DNA of 64,000 nucleotides, from assembly GCF_900163865.1 (NCBI RefSeq), contig NZ_FUKU01000014.1, positions 115,880 to 179,879 of the forward strand. The letters are read 5' to 3'. The translations under genes were made by a program, and so were the position numbers. This document shows positions 46,715 to 56,242 of this stretch, one piece after another. The notes under the pieces are model-generated. The model was not told the DNA's origin, did no database searches, and was given only the letters and a program-made list of their open reading frames with translations. Position 1 is the first letter of the stretch; each line of letters opens with the position of its first letter. Origin of the DNA: Sphingobacterium sp. JB170 (lineage in GTDB: Bacteria; Bacteroidota; Bacteroidia; Sphingobacteriales; Sphingobacteriaceae).

Positions 46715-48064
46715 ATGATAAAAAAGATCAAGAATATTGTGCGTTTGTTGAAGTCGATAGATTTAGAACAAATAGAGAAAATTTCGCAAAAGGTTGACCT
46801 GGCAGCGGTCATGACCGCGGTGTCAAAGATGGATGATAACCAGCTTAAAGGCGCGATGAAAATGCTTACAGGATCGACCAAGAAGCGTGAGGCACCACCG
46901 ATTGACGCCGATTTTTATGCTGTAGAGGCTAAATTATCGCCAGAAGACCGTGCCTTACAACTTAAAGTACGTGAATTCTTGGAGCGAGAGATAAAACCGC
47001 TGGTTAATAAGTACTGGTTGCATGATGAGTTCCCCTTTGAAATTATACCAAAGCTCGCCGAGCTGAATGTCTGCGGATATGTGTTTAAAGGGTATGGTTG
47101 TGCGGGCGGCTCCTCGCTAATGGATGGCATCATAGCGGCAGAGTTTGGACGTATAGATCCTTCCATCGCCACCTTTTTAGGTGTTCAAAGCGGACTTGCC
47201 ATGGGATCGATTTATATGTGTGGGTCGGAAGAACAGAAACAAGAGTGGCTGCCTTCGATGCAGCGTTTAGAGAAGATCGGGGCGTTCGGGCTAACGGAGC
47301 CGGAAGTAGGATCGGCTACGGCAGGAGGCCTTACGACGACCTGTCGCAAAACAGAAAATGGATGGGTACTCAATGGGCAGAAAAAGTGGATCGGAAACTC
47401 GACGTTCTCCGATATGACCATTATTTGGGCCCGAGATTTGGATGATGGACAAGTAAAGGGGTTTATCGTTCGCAAAGAAAATCCTGGCTTTATGGTGGAG
47501 AAGATAAAAGGGAAAATGGCTTTGCGGATTGTTCAAAACGGACTAATAACGCTGACCGACTGTGTTGTTCCTGAACACGACCGTTTGCCTAAAGCAAATA
47601 GCTTTAAAGATACCGCTAAGGTGCTTCAGATGACGCGAGCTGGCGTGGCGTGGATGGCAGTAGGATGTGCGCGTGGCGCATACGAGAATGCGCTGGAGTA
47701 CACCCTAAACAGAAAGCAATTTGGTAAACCTATCGCTGCCTTTCAACTTATTCAAAATCACCTGGTGGAGATGCTTTCTAATTTGACGGCTATGCAGACT
47801 TTAACTTTTCGGTTATCCGAGCTCCAAGATGAAGGCAAGCTTAAAGATGAACATGCCTCGCTGGCCAAGGTGTTTTGTACATTGCGTACCCGCGATATTG
47901 TTTCACGTGCGCGGGAGGTGATGGGCGGCAATGGCATTTTATTGGAATATAATGTCGCTCGCTTCCTAGCAGATGCGGAGGCAATATACTCGTATGAAGG
48001 AACAAAAGAAATTAACTCACTGATTGTCGGAAGAAGTATAACGGGCATTAGCGCGTTTGTGTAG
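46715..48064 (+). CDS. Acyl-CoA dehydrogenase (ACX4/glutaryl-CoA dehydrogenase-like)
   Basis: 449 residues. After about 65 extra N-terminal residues it has the full ACAD fold: GAFGLTEPEVGSATAG and WIGNSTFSDMTIIWARD (FAD/substrate), ALRIVQNGLITL, RKQFGKPIAAFQLIQNHLVEM, and the catalytic Glu region YSYEGTKEINSLIVGR. Overall wording is closest to plant ACX4 and glutaryl-CoA dehydrogenases, judged by recall rather than alignment. The helical N-terminal extension is unusual. The substrate is uncertain. Confidence 0.85.
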   Translation: MIKKIKNIVRLLKSIDLEQIEKISQKVDLAAVMTAVSKMDDNQLKGAMKMLTGSTKKREAPPIDADFYAVEAKLSPEDRALQLKVREFLEREIKPLVNKYWLHDEFPFEIIPKLAELNVCGYVFKGYGCAGGSSLMDGIIAAEFGRIDPSIATFLGVQSGLAMGSIYMCGSEEQKQEWLPSMQRLEKIGAFGLTEPEVGSATAGGLTTTCRKTENGWVLNGQKKWIGNSTFSDMTIIWARDLDDGQVKGFIVRKENPGFMVEKIKGKMALRIVQNGLITLTDCVVPEHDRLPKANSFKDTAKVLQMTRAGVAWMAVGCARGAYENALEYTLNRKQFGKPIAAFQLIQNHLVEMLSNLTAMQTLTFRLSELQDEGKLKDEHASLAKVFCTLRTRDIVSRAREVMGGNGILLEYNVARFLADAEAIYSYEGTKEINSLIVGRSITGISAFV

Positions 48065-48085
48065 AAGGCTAGGTATATAAAACGA

Positions 48086-48114
48086 GAGCTCGATAAGTAA
48101 AATTTATCGAGCTC
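48086..48114. terminator. Shared hairpin between acyl-CoA dehydrogenase and yidC genes
   Basis: Eleven-bp perfect stem GAGCTCGATAA / TTATCGAGCTC with a 7-nt loop, between two convergent genes. A short T4 tract follows only on the minus strand, so it mainly suits yidC. Confidence 0.65.
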
Positions 48115-48140
48115 CTGTTCTAAATATTATATAGAATATA

Positions 48141-49955
48141 TTATTTCTTCTTCTTCTGGGCGGCTTGCTGTTGACGCATCATATCTTCCATTTTTTGTTG
48201 GAATGTAGATTTCTTTTGTGCCTTAGGATTCTTTTTATTGACCTCTATTTTCGCTAAGATCTTATCGTCATTAATAAATTGACGGATGATAACTTGCGTT
48301 AAGAATGTTAAAACAGCAGCTAGGAAATAGTAATAGTTCAAACCGGCAGGGAAGTCATTTAAAATGAAAATGAACACCAAAGGCATGATATAGCCTATGT
48401 ATTTCATTTGATTATTCGCCGCACCTGAAATCGCGTTATTATACCATGTTGAAAGCAGCGTTGTTAATGTCATCAATACGCACATCAACGAAAGGTGACT
48501 AACTCCGAAAATCGGAGCGAACGTTATCGGCGCGTCATAGGTTGATAAGTCTTTTACCCAAAGGAAGCTCTCCCCGCGTAATTCGAATAAGTTCGGAAAA
48601 AACATAAAGAAAGCAAGTGTGAATGGCATCTGCAGTACCAGTGGTAAACAGCCTCCAAGTGGATTAACGCCGGCTGTTTTATAAAGCTTCATCGTTTCTT
48701 GCTGTACTAACATAGCATTGTCTTCGCCTACCTTCTCCTTTATTTGGTCAATCTCTGGTTTAAGAACCCGCATCTTAGCCATCGACTGATATGATTTGAA
48801 GGTAAGCGGGAATAACACCCCTTTCAATAGAACCGTCAAAATCAAGATGATTATACCGTAGCTCAGTTTGAAACCATCTAAGAACGAGAAGATCGGTGCG
48901 GTAAGGAATTTATTGATCCAACCCATTGGTCCCCATCCCATGTTAATGATTTGTTGTAAATCGTCACCCTGGCCTTTGAGTACTTTGTATTGGTTGGGAC
49001 CGAAGAAAAACCGGAATGCGTATTGGTTATCTTTTTGAGCAGAGAAATCAAGGTCAGCTAGAAGCTTGTAGTTTTTTACGACTGCTGAATCCGTGTCGTA
49101 TGCCACGGTAAGATCAGCATTTTTTAATGCTTGGTCTGCACGTAATACTGCCGAAAAAAAGTGCTGTTTATAGGCCACCCAGTTTAGGCTCTCTTCGGCT
49201 TTCTCATTTTCATCCTTGGTTTCACTCAAATAATCCACCTCTCCACTATTGGTACGGTAGAAGATCGTTGATTTATCTCGTTCAGATTTTGCATTTAACT
49301 CTTTGCGTAGAAGATTTGTCTGCCAATTTAGCGTAATGGTATTGGTTTTGACGTCCATCAAGTTTTGTATTCCTACCGCCTTAACATCTAGGCCGATGTT
49401 ATAATCGTTGCCCGTTAATGTATAGGTATACTCGAGGTATTGCGTCGGTGAATAGTTCAAGCGGAAGCTAATCGAGTTCGATGATTCTCCGGTGACCGTA
49501 AGGTCTCCTCCGTTGGGGACGAAGTTCAGTTCACTCGTATTGATGTTTTCGTTGTTCGCTTTGAATAAGAAGCCAAATTGATTGTGTCCCTCGTTTAGGA
49601 TCATCAGTGGTGTACCGTCAAAATTCGTCTCATCTTTTAGCTGTACGGACCTAATACTTCCACCTTTGGAGCTGATTTTTGCGATAATTAGTTCATTTTC
49701 CAGCGTGATAACCTGCTCCTCGGTTACTCGAGCTGCACCGAACGGTTTGCTGAGTAGTTCGGTAGTATCTATTGTTATTGGTGTCGCCGCTTTTAAAGTG
49801 TCGTTCAAAGGAGCTATCCCTTCTTTTGCTCTTTTTATAGAATCTTGGAGTCTTTGCTCTTGTTTTAATTCTTGTTCGGACGGTTTCATCAAGTAAAATG
49901 AACCTGCCAAAATTCCAAAAATCAGCACTAATCCAATCAGGGTATTTCTATCCAT
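48141..49955 (-). CDS. yidC: Membrane protein insertase YidC
   Basis: 604 residues. An N-terminal helix (LIGLVLIFGILAGSFYLM) is followed by a large periplasmic beta domain to about residue 350, then the conserved five-helix core: FKLSYGIIILILTVLLKGVLFPLTFKSY, NPLGGCLPLVLQMPF, LMCVLMTLTTLLSTWY. The tail is Lys/Gln-rich. It inserts inner-membrane proteins with or without Sec. It lies 45 bp after pyrG. Confidence 0.96.
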   Translation of the reverse strand: MDRNTLIGLVLIFGILAGSFYLMKPSEQELKQEQRLQDSIKRAKEGIAPLNDTLKAATPITIDTTELLSKPFGAARVTEEQVITLENELIIAKISSKGGSIRSVQLKDETNFDGTPLMILNEGHNQFGFLFKANNENINTSELNFVPNGGDLTVTGESSNSISFRLNYSPTQYLEYTYTLTGNDYNIGLDVKAVGIQNLMDVKTNTITLNWQTNLLRKELNAKSERDKSTIFYRTNSGEVDYLSETKDENEKAEESLNWVAYKQHFFSAVLRADQALKNADLTVAYDTDSAVVKNYKLLADLDFSAQKDNQYAFRFFFGPNQYKVLKGQGDDLQQIINMGWGPMGWINKFLTAPIFSFLDGFKLSYGIIILILTVLLKGVLFPLTFKSYQSMAKMRVLKPEIDQIKEKVGEDNAMLVQQETMKLYKTAGVNPLGGCLPLVLQMPFTLAFFMFFPNLFELRGESFLWVKDLSTYDAPITFAPIFGVSHLSLMCVLMTLTTLLSTWYNNAISGAANNQMKYIGYIMPLVFIFILNDFPAGLNYYYFLAAVLTFLTQVIIRQFINDDKILAKIEVNKKNPKAQKKSTFQQKMEDMMRQQQAAQKKKK

Positions 49956-50000
49956 TTTTTATTTATTAATAGTTTTTATTTTCAACCTACTGTCGAACAT

Positions 50001-51605
50001 TTACTTTTTGTTTGACAAACAAGCGGCTACAAAGCTAACAAAAAGTGGGTGAGGATTTGCAACCGTTGATTTTAATTCTGGGTGAAATTGTCCCGCTACA
50101 AAGAACGGATGGTTTTTGAGTTCAACAATTTCCACGAGCCCTGTGGAAGGATTGATTCCTGAAGCTACCATTCCCGCCTCTTCATACTGTTTCAGGTATG
50201 CGTTGTTAAATTCGTAACGGTGTCTATGGCGTTCCGAAATTTTTGTTTTTCCGTATATATGATGTGCTTTGGAACTTTTTTTGATTTCACAATCGTACGC
50301 ACCAAGTCGCATCGTTCCACCCATTTCTGTGATGTTCTTCTGTTCTTCCATTAAATTTATAACAGGATGCGGGGTGTTTTCGTCCATCTCAAAGCTGTTT
50401 GCTTCTGTTAACCCCAGGACGTTTCTGCCAAATTCGACTACTGCACATTGCATTCCCAGACAAATGCCGAAGAAAGGTACTTTTGTTTCCCGTACATGTT
50501 TTATTGCCGCTAGCTTCCCCTCGAGTCCACGTTCACCAAAACCGGGAGCAACCAAAACACCATCTAAATCATTTAGCTTCTCATGTACATTGTCTGCGGT
50601 AATACTTTCTGCAGCAATATAATTTACTTTGACCTTCGTTTCATTAATAGCTCCAGCATGGATAAATGCTTCAGTAATTGACTTGTATGCATCGGGTAGT
50701 TCAACGTATTTTCCTACGACGCCTATGTTAACTTCGTTTGTTGGGTTTTTTAACTTTCCAAGGAATGTTTTCCAGCTGGCTAAATCAGGGTCGATTTTCG
50801 TTGATAGTTTTAACTTCGTGAGCGCTGTTTTGTCTAATTGCTCGCGGAGCATGTTTAACGGTACGTCATAGATTGTTGGTGCATCAATAGACTCCACTAC
50901 GGCATTTATGTTGACGTTACAGAATAATGCTAATTTTTTGCGAATATCTTGGTTGAGTTTATGTTCGGTACGACATACAAGGATGTCGGGTTGGATTCCG
51001 TATTCTAACAGTGTTTTTACAGAGTGTTGCGTAGGTTTTGTTTTTAGCTCGCCAGCGGCTGCCAAATAGGGTACAAGTGTAAGATGGATGACAAGGGAAT
51101 CATGGTTTCCAAGTTCCCAGCGAAGTTGACGTACAGCTTCAATGAATGGGAGGGATTCGATATCACCCACCGTACCCCCTAATTCCGTTATTACGATGTC
51201 ATACTCACCGGTTTGACCCAGCAGTTGCATGCGTCGTTTGATTTCATCGGTGATATGAGGTACAACTTGAACCGTTTTGCCAAGATACGCTCCCGCGCGT
51301 TCCTGTTCAATCACATGTTGGTATATCCGTCCCGTGGTAACATTGTTTGCTTGGGAGGTGGGGACGTTAAGGAAGCGCTCGTAATGACCTAAATCTAAAT
51401 CCGTCTCTGCACCATCTTCGGTAACGTAACACTCCCCATGTTCATATGGATTAAGTGTTCCTGGATCGATATTGATATATGGGTCAAATTTTTGAATGGT
51501 TACTTTTAAACCTCGGGCTTGTAAAAGTTTGGCAAGAGAAGCTGCAATTATGCCCTTTCCTAACGACGAGGTCACGCCGCCCGTAACGAAGATATATTTA
51601 CTCAT
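50001..51605 (-). CDS. pyrG: CTP synthase
   Basis: 534 residues. The synthetase domain opens [17 protein letters not shown] and has [20 protein letters not shown]. The glutaminase domain has nucleophile Cys in [12 protein letters not shown] and His/Glu in GQFHPELKS. It aminates UTP to CTP. It probably forms an operon with yidC. Confidence 0.97.
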   Translation of the reverse strand: MSKYIFVTGGVTSSLGKGIIAASLAKLLQARGLKVTIQKFDPYINIDPGTLNPYEHGECYVTEDGAETDLDLGHYERFLNVPTSQANNVTTGRIYQHVIEQERAGAYLGKTVQVVPHITDEIKRRMQLLGQTGEYDIVITELGGTVGDIESLPFIEAVRQLRWELGNHDSLVIHLTLVPYLAAAGELKTKPTQHSVKTLLEYGIQPDILVCRTEHKLNQDIRKKLALFCNVNINAVVESIDAPTIYDVPLNMLREQLDKTALTKLKLSTKIDPDLASWKTFLGKLKNPTNEVNIGVVGKYVELPDAYKSITEAFIHAGAINETKVKVNYIAAESITADNVHEKLNDLDGVLVAPGFGERGLEGKLAAIKHVRETKVPFFGICLGMQCAVVEFGRNVLGLTEANSFEMDENTPHPVINLMEEQKNITEMGGTMRLGAYDCEIKKSSKAHHIYGKTKISERHRHRYEFNNAYLKQYEEAGMVASGINPSTGLVEIVELKNHPFFVAGQFHPELKSTVANPHPLFVSFVAACLSNKK

Positions 51606-51672
51606 AGCAATAGTGGAATTTCAAAATTTTGAACCAAAAAGATGGTGCTAAATCTGCTTTATGTACGGGATA

Positions 51673-51680
51673 CAAAGGTA
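51673..51680 (-). promoter_or_regulatory. -7 box of pyrG-yidC
   Basis: TACCTTTG on the minus strand, exact match, about 68 nt before pyrG. A 14-bp palindrome TTCAAAATTTTGAA sits in the leader at 51620-51633. Confidence 0.5.
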
Positions 51681-51796
51681 CGTTTTTTCCAAGACTAAGC
51701 GAAATTTTAAGAAAAAATATCAAACTATATCGTTGCTTGAAAAACCCGATGGGAGGATTGTCGGGACAGATCACTCTGCCGATGGGAAGTGTATCC

Positions 51797-51827
51797 AAAA
51801 AAAGCCCCTATGAAAATAGGAGCTTTT
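51797..51827 (-). terminator. Terminator of rplS
   Basis: Eight-bp stem with one mismatch (GCCCCTAT / ATAGGAGC), a GAAA-type tetraloop and minus-strand T7, 24 nt past the rplS stop. Confidence 0.85.
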
Positions 51828-51850
51828 ATATTTTTTGAAAGTGTTCGTAA

Positions 51851-52198
51851 TTAAACGCGTTTTGTTCTGATACGTGCAGCTTTACCAGTTAATCCGCGTA
51901 AATAGAATAATTTAGCGCGACGAACTTTACCGTGGCTGTTCACTTCAATTTTCTGAATGTTTGGCGAGTTTATAGGAAAAATACGTTCAACTCCTATTCC
52001 ATTGGAAATTTTACGAACAGTAAAAGTAGCATTAGTACCTTCGCTGTTTAGTTGGAGGACGACGCCTTGGTACACCTGAACACGCTCTTTGTTTCCTTCG
52101 CGAATTTTATAATGGACACTGATGGTATCTCCGGCTTTGAATGCGGGGTTTTCATTTTTTACTACCGCTTGTTCTTCTACAAATTTTACTAAATCCAT
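51851..52198 (-). CDS. rplS: 50S ribosomal protein L19
   Basis: 115 residues with [25 protein letters not shown] and the L19 signature [21 protein letters not shown], ending [19 protein letters not shown]. It stands alone with its own -7 box, a leader of about 115 nt and a terminator. Confidence 0.97.
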   Translation of the reverse strand: MDLVKFVEEQAVVKNENPAFKAGDTISVHYKIREGNKERVQVYQGVVLQLNSEGTNATFTVRKISNGIGVERIFPINSPNIQKIEVNSHGKVRRAKLFYLRGLTGKAARIRTKRV

Positions 52199-52217
52199 GA
52201 TTTCGAGTAATTATTAA

Positions 52218-52240
52218 CGATTTTATTCCTGTAAAAATCG
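52218..52240 (-). promoter_or_regulatory. Hairpin in rplS leader
   Basis: Seven-bp stem CGATTTT/AAAATCG with a 9-nt loop, 19 nt before the rplS start codon in a leader of about 115 nt. It is a candidate L19 autoregulatory site. Confidence 0.4.
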
Positions 52241-52317
52241 GACTGCAATATTACGACATTTTTTTATAAAATAAAAACGTCTACTGGTAATTTTGGTAGT
52301 CTGATTACAAGTGCGTG

Positions 52318-52325
52318 CAAAGGTA
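52318..52325 (-). promoter_or_regulatory. -7 box of rplS
   Basis: TACCTTTG on the minus strand, identical to the rplM and pyrG boxes. Together with the rplS leader this accounts for most of the 52199-52445 gap, where I see no other gene. Confidence 0.5.
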
Positions 52326-52445
52326 GTAAAAATAAATTCATATTATAGATCTATTTTTACTTTTTGTTTTAGTGACTAGTATTGGGGTACACGTAAAATT
52401 ATCTCGCAATAAATGAATGTTTTAGGAGGAATTGTAAAAAAAGTG

Positions 52446-52476
52446 TTGACATAATCCGAATAACGCCGTATGTTTG
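52446..52476 (+). promoter_or_regulatory. Promoter of tRNA-Pro
   Basis: TTG (52446), 20 nt, TATGTTTG (52469-52476): full consensus 27 nt before the mature tRNA. Confidence 0.75.
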
Positions 52477-52503
52477 TGCCACACAAAAAAAGTGATACCT
52501 AAT

Positions 52504-52577
52504 CGGGGTGTAGCGTAGCCCGGTATCGCGCCACATTTGGGATGTGGAGGTCGTAGGTTCGAATCCTGCCACCCCGA
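52504..52577 (+). tRNA. tRNA-Pro (UGG)
   Basis: A 74-nt cloverleaf: acceptor stem CGGGGTG/CACCCCG, anticodon stem CCACA/TGTGG with loop TTTGGGA (anticodon TGG), T-arm around GGTTCGAATCC, discriminator A, no encoded CCA. An integrase pseudogene begins about 300 bp downstream, so its 3' end is a likely attachment site for the accessory island. Confidence 0.95.
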
Positions 52578-52605
52578 CGGAAAAGCCTTCAAAGGCGGTC
52601 AAACC

Positions 52606-52640
52606 CCCTTAAATCGTATGATTTAAGGGTTTTTTTTTTT
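52606..52640 (+). terminator. Terminator after tRNA-Pro
   Basis: Ten-bp perfect stem CCCTTAAATC / GATTTAAGGG, a 4-nt loop and an 11-nt T run. Confidence 0.92.
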
Positions 52641-52885
52641 AGTTACCCCAATTTGTTCAAGTAAAACCAAAGAAAATGGGACCTATTCGGCTACCCATTG
52701 ACGTTACCTATCTTTGTGTCCCAGAAAATTGGTTAATAATCTGTAGATCAGTTGGTTGTTATTGTTTGTTTTGGTGCTCTTTGTAGCCATTTGGTACCCT
52801 GTTCTAGTTTTTTCCGGGACCCATTGATACCAAATGTTCATAAATGAACCCAAATCATGGACATGTAACCTTTAAAATAGTTGAT
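52641..52885. other. Gap between tRNA-Pro and integrase remnant with an inverted repeat
   Basis: No gene is seen. It contains an 11-bp inverted repeat with one mismatch (CATTTGGTACC at 52788-52798, GATACCAAATG at 52826-52836) flanking GGGACCCATT, and a -7-like TATCTTTG at 52709-52716. The repeats could be integrase arm sites or part of an attachment region. Confidence 0.4.
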
Positions 52886-54029
52886 ATGAAAACACAGAAT
52901 TGCACATTTGGAGTGATCTTTTACCTCAAGAAACAAAAGACATCAGCACAGGGTACGGCACCTATTTGCGCTAGAATAACAGTTAACGGAAAACGTACGG
53001 AGATTTCGGTGAAACCCACCGTTTCCGCCTCCCAATGGGACGTTACAAAAGGAATGGCAAAAAGGTAGCCGGCAGCAGCGGAACTCAACCGGTTTCTCGA
53101 TCGGCAAATCGGGGCCGACGCACGTGGGGTTAATCGATTAACATAATAGGGAACAGGGGAACAGACTTGCTTTCGGTACGATGAAGAACTACTATACCAC
53201 GCAAAACTATATCAAAAATTTCCTGAAAGAAAAGTACCGCCGGACTGATATAGCCCTATCTGAACTGAATTATACATTTATTGCTGATTTCGAAAGCTAC
53301 CTGCGGAGCTATAAACCTAAAGACCATCACAGACCATTGAACAATAGTGGCATCATGAAGCATATTGAACGATTGCGAAAAATGGTGAACATGGCCGTCA
53401 TGGCGGACTGGCTGCCCAAAGATCCTTTTGCCAAGTTCCGCAAGCGTTTTGATAAAGTGGAACGTGGATGCCTTACTAAAGCGGAGCTTGATAAGCTTGA
53501 AGGGAAGCAATTCAAGATCGAGCGTCTGCAACATGTACTGGATATGTTCCTTTTTAGCTGCTATACAGGATTGGCGTATATCGATCTTTCCGAGCTTACA
53601 CCCGATCACATTGTTACCGGAATTGACGGAAACCTCTGGATATCCATGAGCCGGGCAAAGACGGAAACGAGCGTACGTGTGCCATTGCTGCCGAAAGCAA
53701 AAAGCCTGATGGAAAAATACGCAGACGACCCAAGGGCGGTCAGTAACGGTACAGTATTCCCGGTAATATCCAACCAACGGATGAACGGCTACCTGAAAGA
53801 GATCGTGGAGATATGCGGCATCAAAAAGAATTTGACGTTCCATATCGCAAGGCATACTTTCGCCACCACGGTCACGTTGAGCAATGGCGTGCCGATTGAG
53901 AGTGTCTCGAAAATGCTGACGAGTATCCGTACCACGCAGATCTACGCCAAGGTAGTTGAAAACAAGCTGAGCGAGGACATGGGAAGGTTGCAGGAAAGGC
54001 TGGCAGGAACATTACAGATAAACGGTTAA
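52886..54029 (+). pseudogene. Broken IntDOT-type tyrosine recombinase
   Basis: The arm-binding N-terminus (MKTQNCTFGVIFYLKKQKTS to WDVTKGMAKR) is intact to a stop at 53066-53068. Homology-like sequence (PAAAELNRFLDR) continues in the same frame past the stop, implying local indels. The next about 60 residues are largely missing. Translation resumes at 53181 (MKNYYTTQNYIKNFL) with the core-binding and catalytic domains. HIARHTFATT keeps HxxR and QIYAKV keeps the Tyr, but SKMLTSIRTTQ lacks the Gly-His normally found as SKMLGHTSIRTTQ, a 6-bp in-frame loss of a catalytic His. The element is therefore probably immobile. Confidence 0.85.
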
Positions 54030-54064
54030 AAAGCGTATTTTTGTTAACCATAGTATGAAAGGAT

Positions 54065-54784
54065 ATGCCTGAACAACAGAATATAGAATACAAACAGTCG
54101 TGGCGGGACGAATACTTGAAATGGGTATGTGGTTTTGCCAATGCACAGGGAGGTCGGATATACATTGGTCTCGATGACAAAGGAAATGTTACCGGGGTGG
54201 ATGACTATAAAAAGCTCATGGACGATCTGCCCAACAAGATCGTCCAACAGTTAGGGCTTGTCGTGGATGTCAACCTGCATGAAAAAAGTGGACAGTATTA
54301 CTTAGAGGTAATCGTGTCACAGAGCACGGTGCCCATTTCCTATCACGGTGTACACCATTACCGTAGTGGAAGTACTAAACAGGAGTTGAAAGGAACGGCA
54401 TTGCATAATTGGTTGTTGAAAAAAAGTGGAAAGAGTTGGGGAGATATTCCCGTTGCTGGTGCTACAGTCGATGATCTGGATATGGAAACCATACAGTCAT
54501 TCTTAAAGAAGGCTATCAGTAAAGATCGTATTCCTTCATCAGCTGCCGAAGAAGATGTTATGCTACTTATGAAACGTCTTAACCTGCTTACCAAAGACGG
54601 AGAGCTGACCCATGCTGCAATATTGCTGTTTGGTAAATATCCCTATTCCATTTCTCCGACCACCAGTTTCAAGATCGGTAGGTTTGGCAAGAGTTCCAGC
54701 GACCTACTGTTTCAGGATATTATAGAGACCAACCTGTTAACCATGATCGAAAAGGTCATGGAAAAACTGGTAGTATTTCATTAA
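54065..54784 (+). pseudogene. AlbA_2 (Schlafen-type) ATP-binding protein, 3'-truncated
   Basis: 239 residues. The AlbA_2 domain at about 5-125 reads EQQNIEYKQSW...WVCGFANAQGGRIYIG, then VTGVDDYKKLMDDLPNKI. Full members run to about 450-500 residues with a GHKL-like ATPase part. Here the frame ends in the IS256 left inverted repeat, and the last few residues (VVFH) are junction-derived. Such genes often travel with mobile elements. No continuation is found beyond the IS, so sequence was lost. Confidence 0.75.
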
Positions 54785-56122
54785 CTGTGTAAGTAGAAAA
54801 GTTATTCTGAAAAGTTTTGAGCCATTAAGCTCAAAAAAACTTTTTGGAAAAAACTTTTTGATTATTTTTAACCCTTACATAGTATGATTGACAAAGAACG
54901 ATTATTGAACGACAAGGATTTCTACAAGTCCTTTAAAAACGGCGAGGATCTTACCTCTTTTTTTAAGCAGATGCATAAACGAGCAGTAGAACATATGCTC
55001 GAAGCAGAACTTGACGGCCATTTGGAAAATGAAAAGCATGAGAAAAGTGTTGATGGCAATTACCGAAATGGGCACGGGACAAAAAAAATAAAAACCAGTT
55101 ACGGCGAAGACGAAATCAAAGGCCCCAGAGACCGTGATGGTACCTTTAACCCCGGTTTGGTTCCCAAAAGGCATAATATCATTGAAGGCTTAGAGAACGT
55201 GATCATCTCACTTTATGCCAAAGGAATGAGTGTTAGCGATATTGAGGAACAGATCCGGGAGATGTATGACTTTGAAGTGTCCACTTCCACTATTTCAAGG
55301 ATTACCAATGCATTAGCCAGTGAAGTGGTTGCCTGGCAAAATAGACCGCTTGATGATCTATATCTGATCGTCTGGATGGACGGGATTGTCTTCAAAGTTC
55401 GTGAAAACTCCAAAGTCATCAACAAAACAATCTATTTGGCAGTCGGACTTAATCGTGAAGGACGAAAAGAAGTACTTGGTATGTGGCTAGGCAAGAACGA
55501 GAGCAGCAGCTTTTGGATGAGTGTTTTAACCGATTTGAAAGCGCGCGGAGTAGAAGACATTCTGATCACGGCAACCGATAATTTAAATGGCTTTACAGCA
55601 ACCATTCGCAGCGTATTTCCACAATCGCAGACCCAGATCTGCGTGGTCCATCAAATACGAAATGCCTGCAGATATGTGGTATGGAAAGACAAAAAGCAGT
55701 TCACAGCCGATATGAAGCATATTTACACGGCAGTAAACAAACAAGCAACTGAATTGGCCTTGAAGGACTTTTCTGAAAAATGGGAATCCAAATATGGCTA
55801 CGCTATCAAATCCTGGAAAGATAATTGGGATGAATTGACCGTGTTTTTTGACTTCCCGCTAGAGATCAGAAAAATCATCTATACAACAAACTTGATAGAA
55901 AATCTCAACGGAAAAATCAGAAAGTACACCAAGAATAAAATGTCATTCCCAACAGATGACGCTGTTTTGAAATCGGTATTCTTGGCTTTAAGAGAAGCAA
56001 CTAAAAAATGGACGATGCCAATTCACAATTGGGGAATAGTACTTAACCAATTTATTCTTATTTTTGAAGAAAGGCTCAGAATATAACTCCGAGCCTAAAT
56101 TTTTCTGTTTACACAGTTAATG
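54779..56122 (+). mobile_element. IS256-family insertion sequence
   Basis: Imperfect 22-bp terminal inverted repeats: left CATTAACTGTGTAAGTAGAA, right (reverse complement) CATTAACTGTGTAAACAGAA. They enclose one transposase gene. Inside the left end, a hairpin TTTTGAGC/GCTCAAAA (54815-54836) may block read-through; a GGCTC/GAGCC hairpin lies near the right end. The 8 bp flanking each end (TAGTATTT and GGATAGTG) do not match, so the usual target duplication is absent, suggesting a later deletion or recombination. Confidence 0.85.
54884..56086 (+). CDS. IS256-family transposase
   Basis: 400 residues, full length. The Mutator-type DDE core is visible: first Asp in [12 protein letters not shown], second in [11 protein letters not shown]-x2-H in [11 protein letters not shown], and Glu in [17 protein letters not shown]. 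The N-terminal DNA-binding region includes [18 protein letters not shown]. No frameshift is seen, so it may still be active. Confidence 0.95.
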   Translation: MIDKERLLNDKDFYKSFKNGEDLTSFFKQMHKRAVEHMLEAELDGHLENEKHEKSVDGNYRNGHGTKKIKTSYGEDEIKGPRDRDGTFNPGLVPKRHNIIEGLENVIISLYAKGMSVSDIEEQIREMYDFEVSTSTISRITNALASEVVAWQNRPLDDLYLIVWMDGIVFKVRENSKVINKTIYLAVGLNREGRKEVLGMWLGKNESSSFWMSVLTDLKARGVEDILITATDNLNGFTATIRSVFPQSQTQICVVHQIRNACRYVVWKDKKQFTADMKHIYTAVNKQATELALKDFSEKWESKYGYAIKSWKDNWDELTVFFDFPLEIRKIIYTTNLIENLNGKIRKYTKNKMSFPTDDAVLKSVFLALREATKKWTMPIHNWGIVLNQFILIFEERLRI

Positions 56123-56132
56123 GGATAGTGTC

Positions 56133-56220
56133 CCGGAATGCCATGCGATTAATCGCTCCCAATCGAGCTTTATATCCCTAAATAACCACCGGAACTGTGG
56201 GCAGCTTACTCCGGTGTATG
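56133..56220 (-). repeat. IS21-like remnant, copy A
   Basis: This 88-bp segment matches 63024-63111 at roughly 80 percent identity in the same orientation. On the minus strand it holds the region upstream of an istA-like start and then M-A-F-R before diverging near the IS256 end. It marks the left edge of the cargo genes. Confidence 0.7.
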
Positions 56221-56242
56221 CAACTTACTGTTTAATCGTCGA

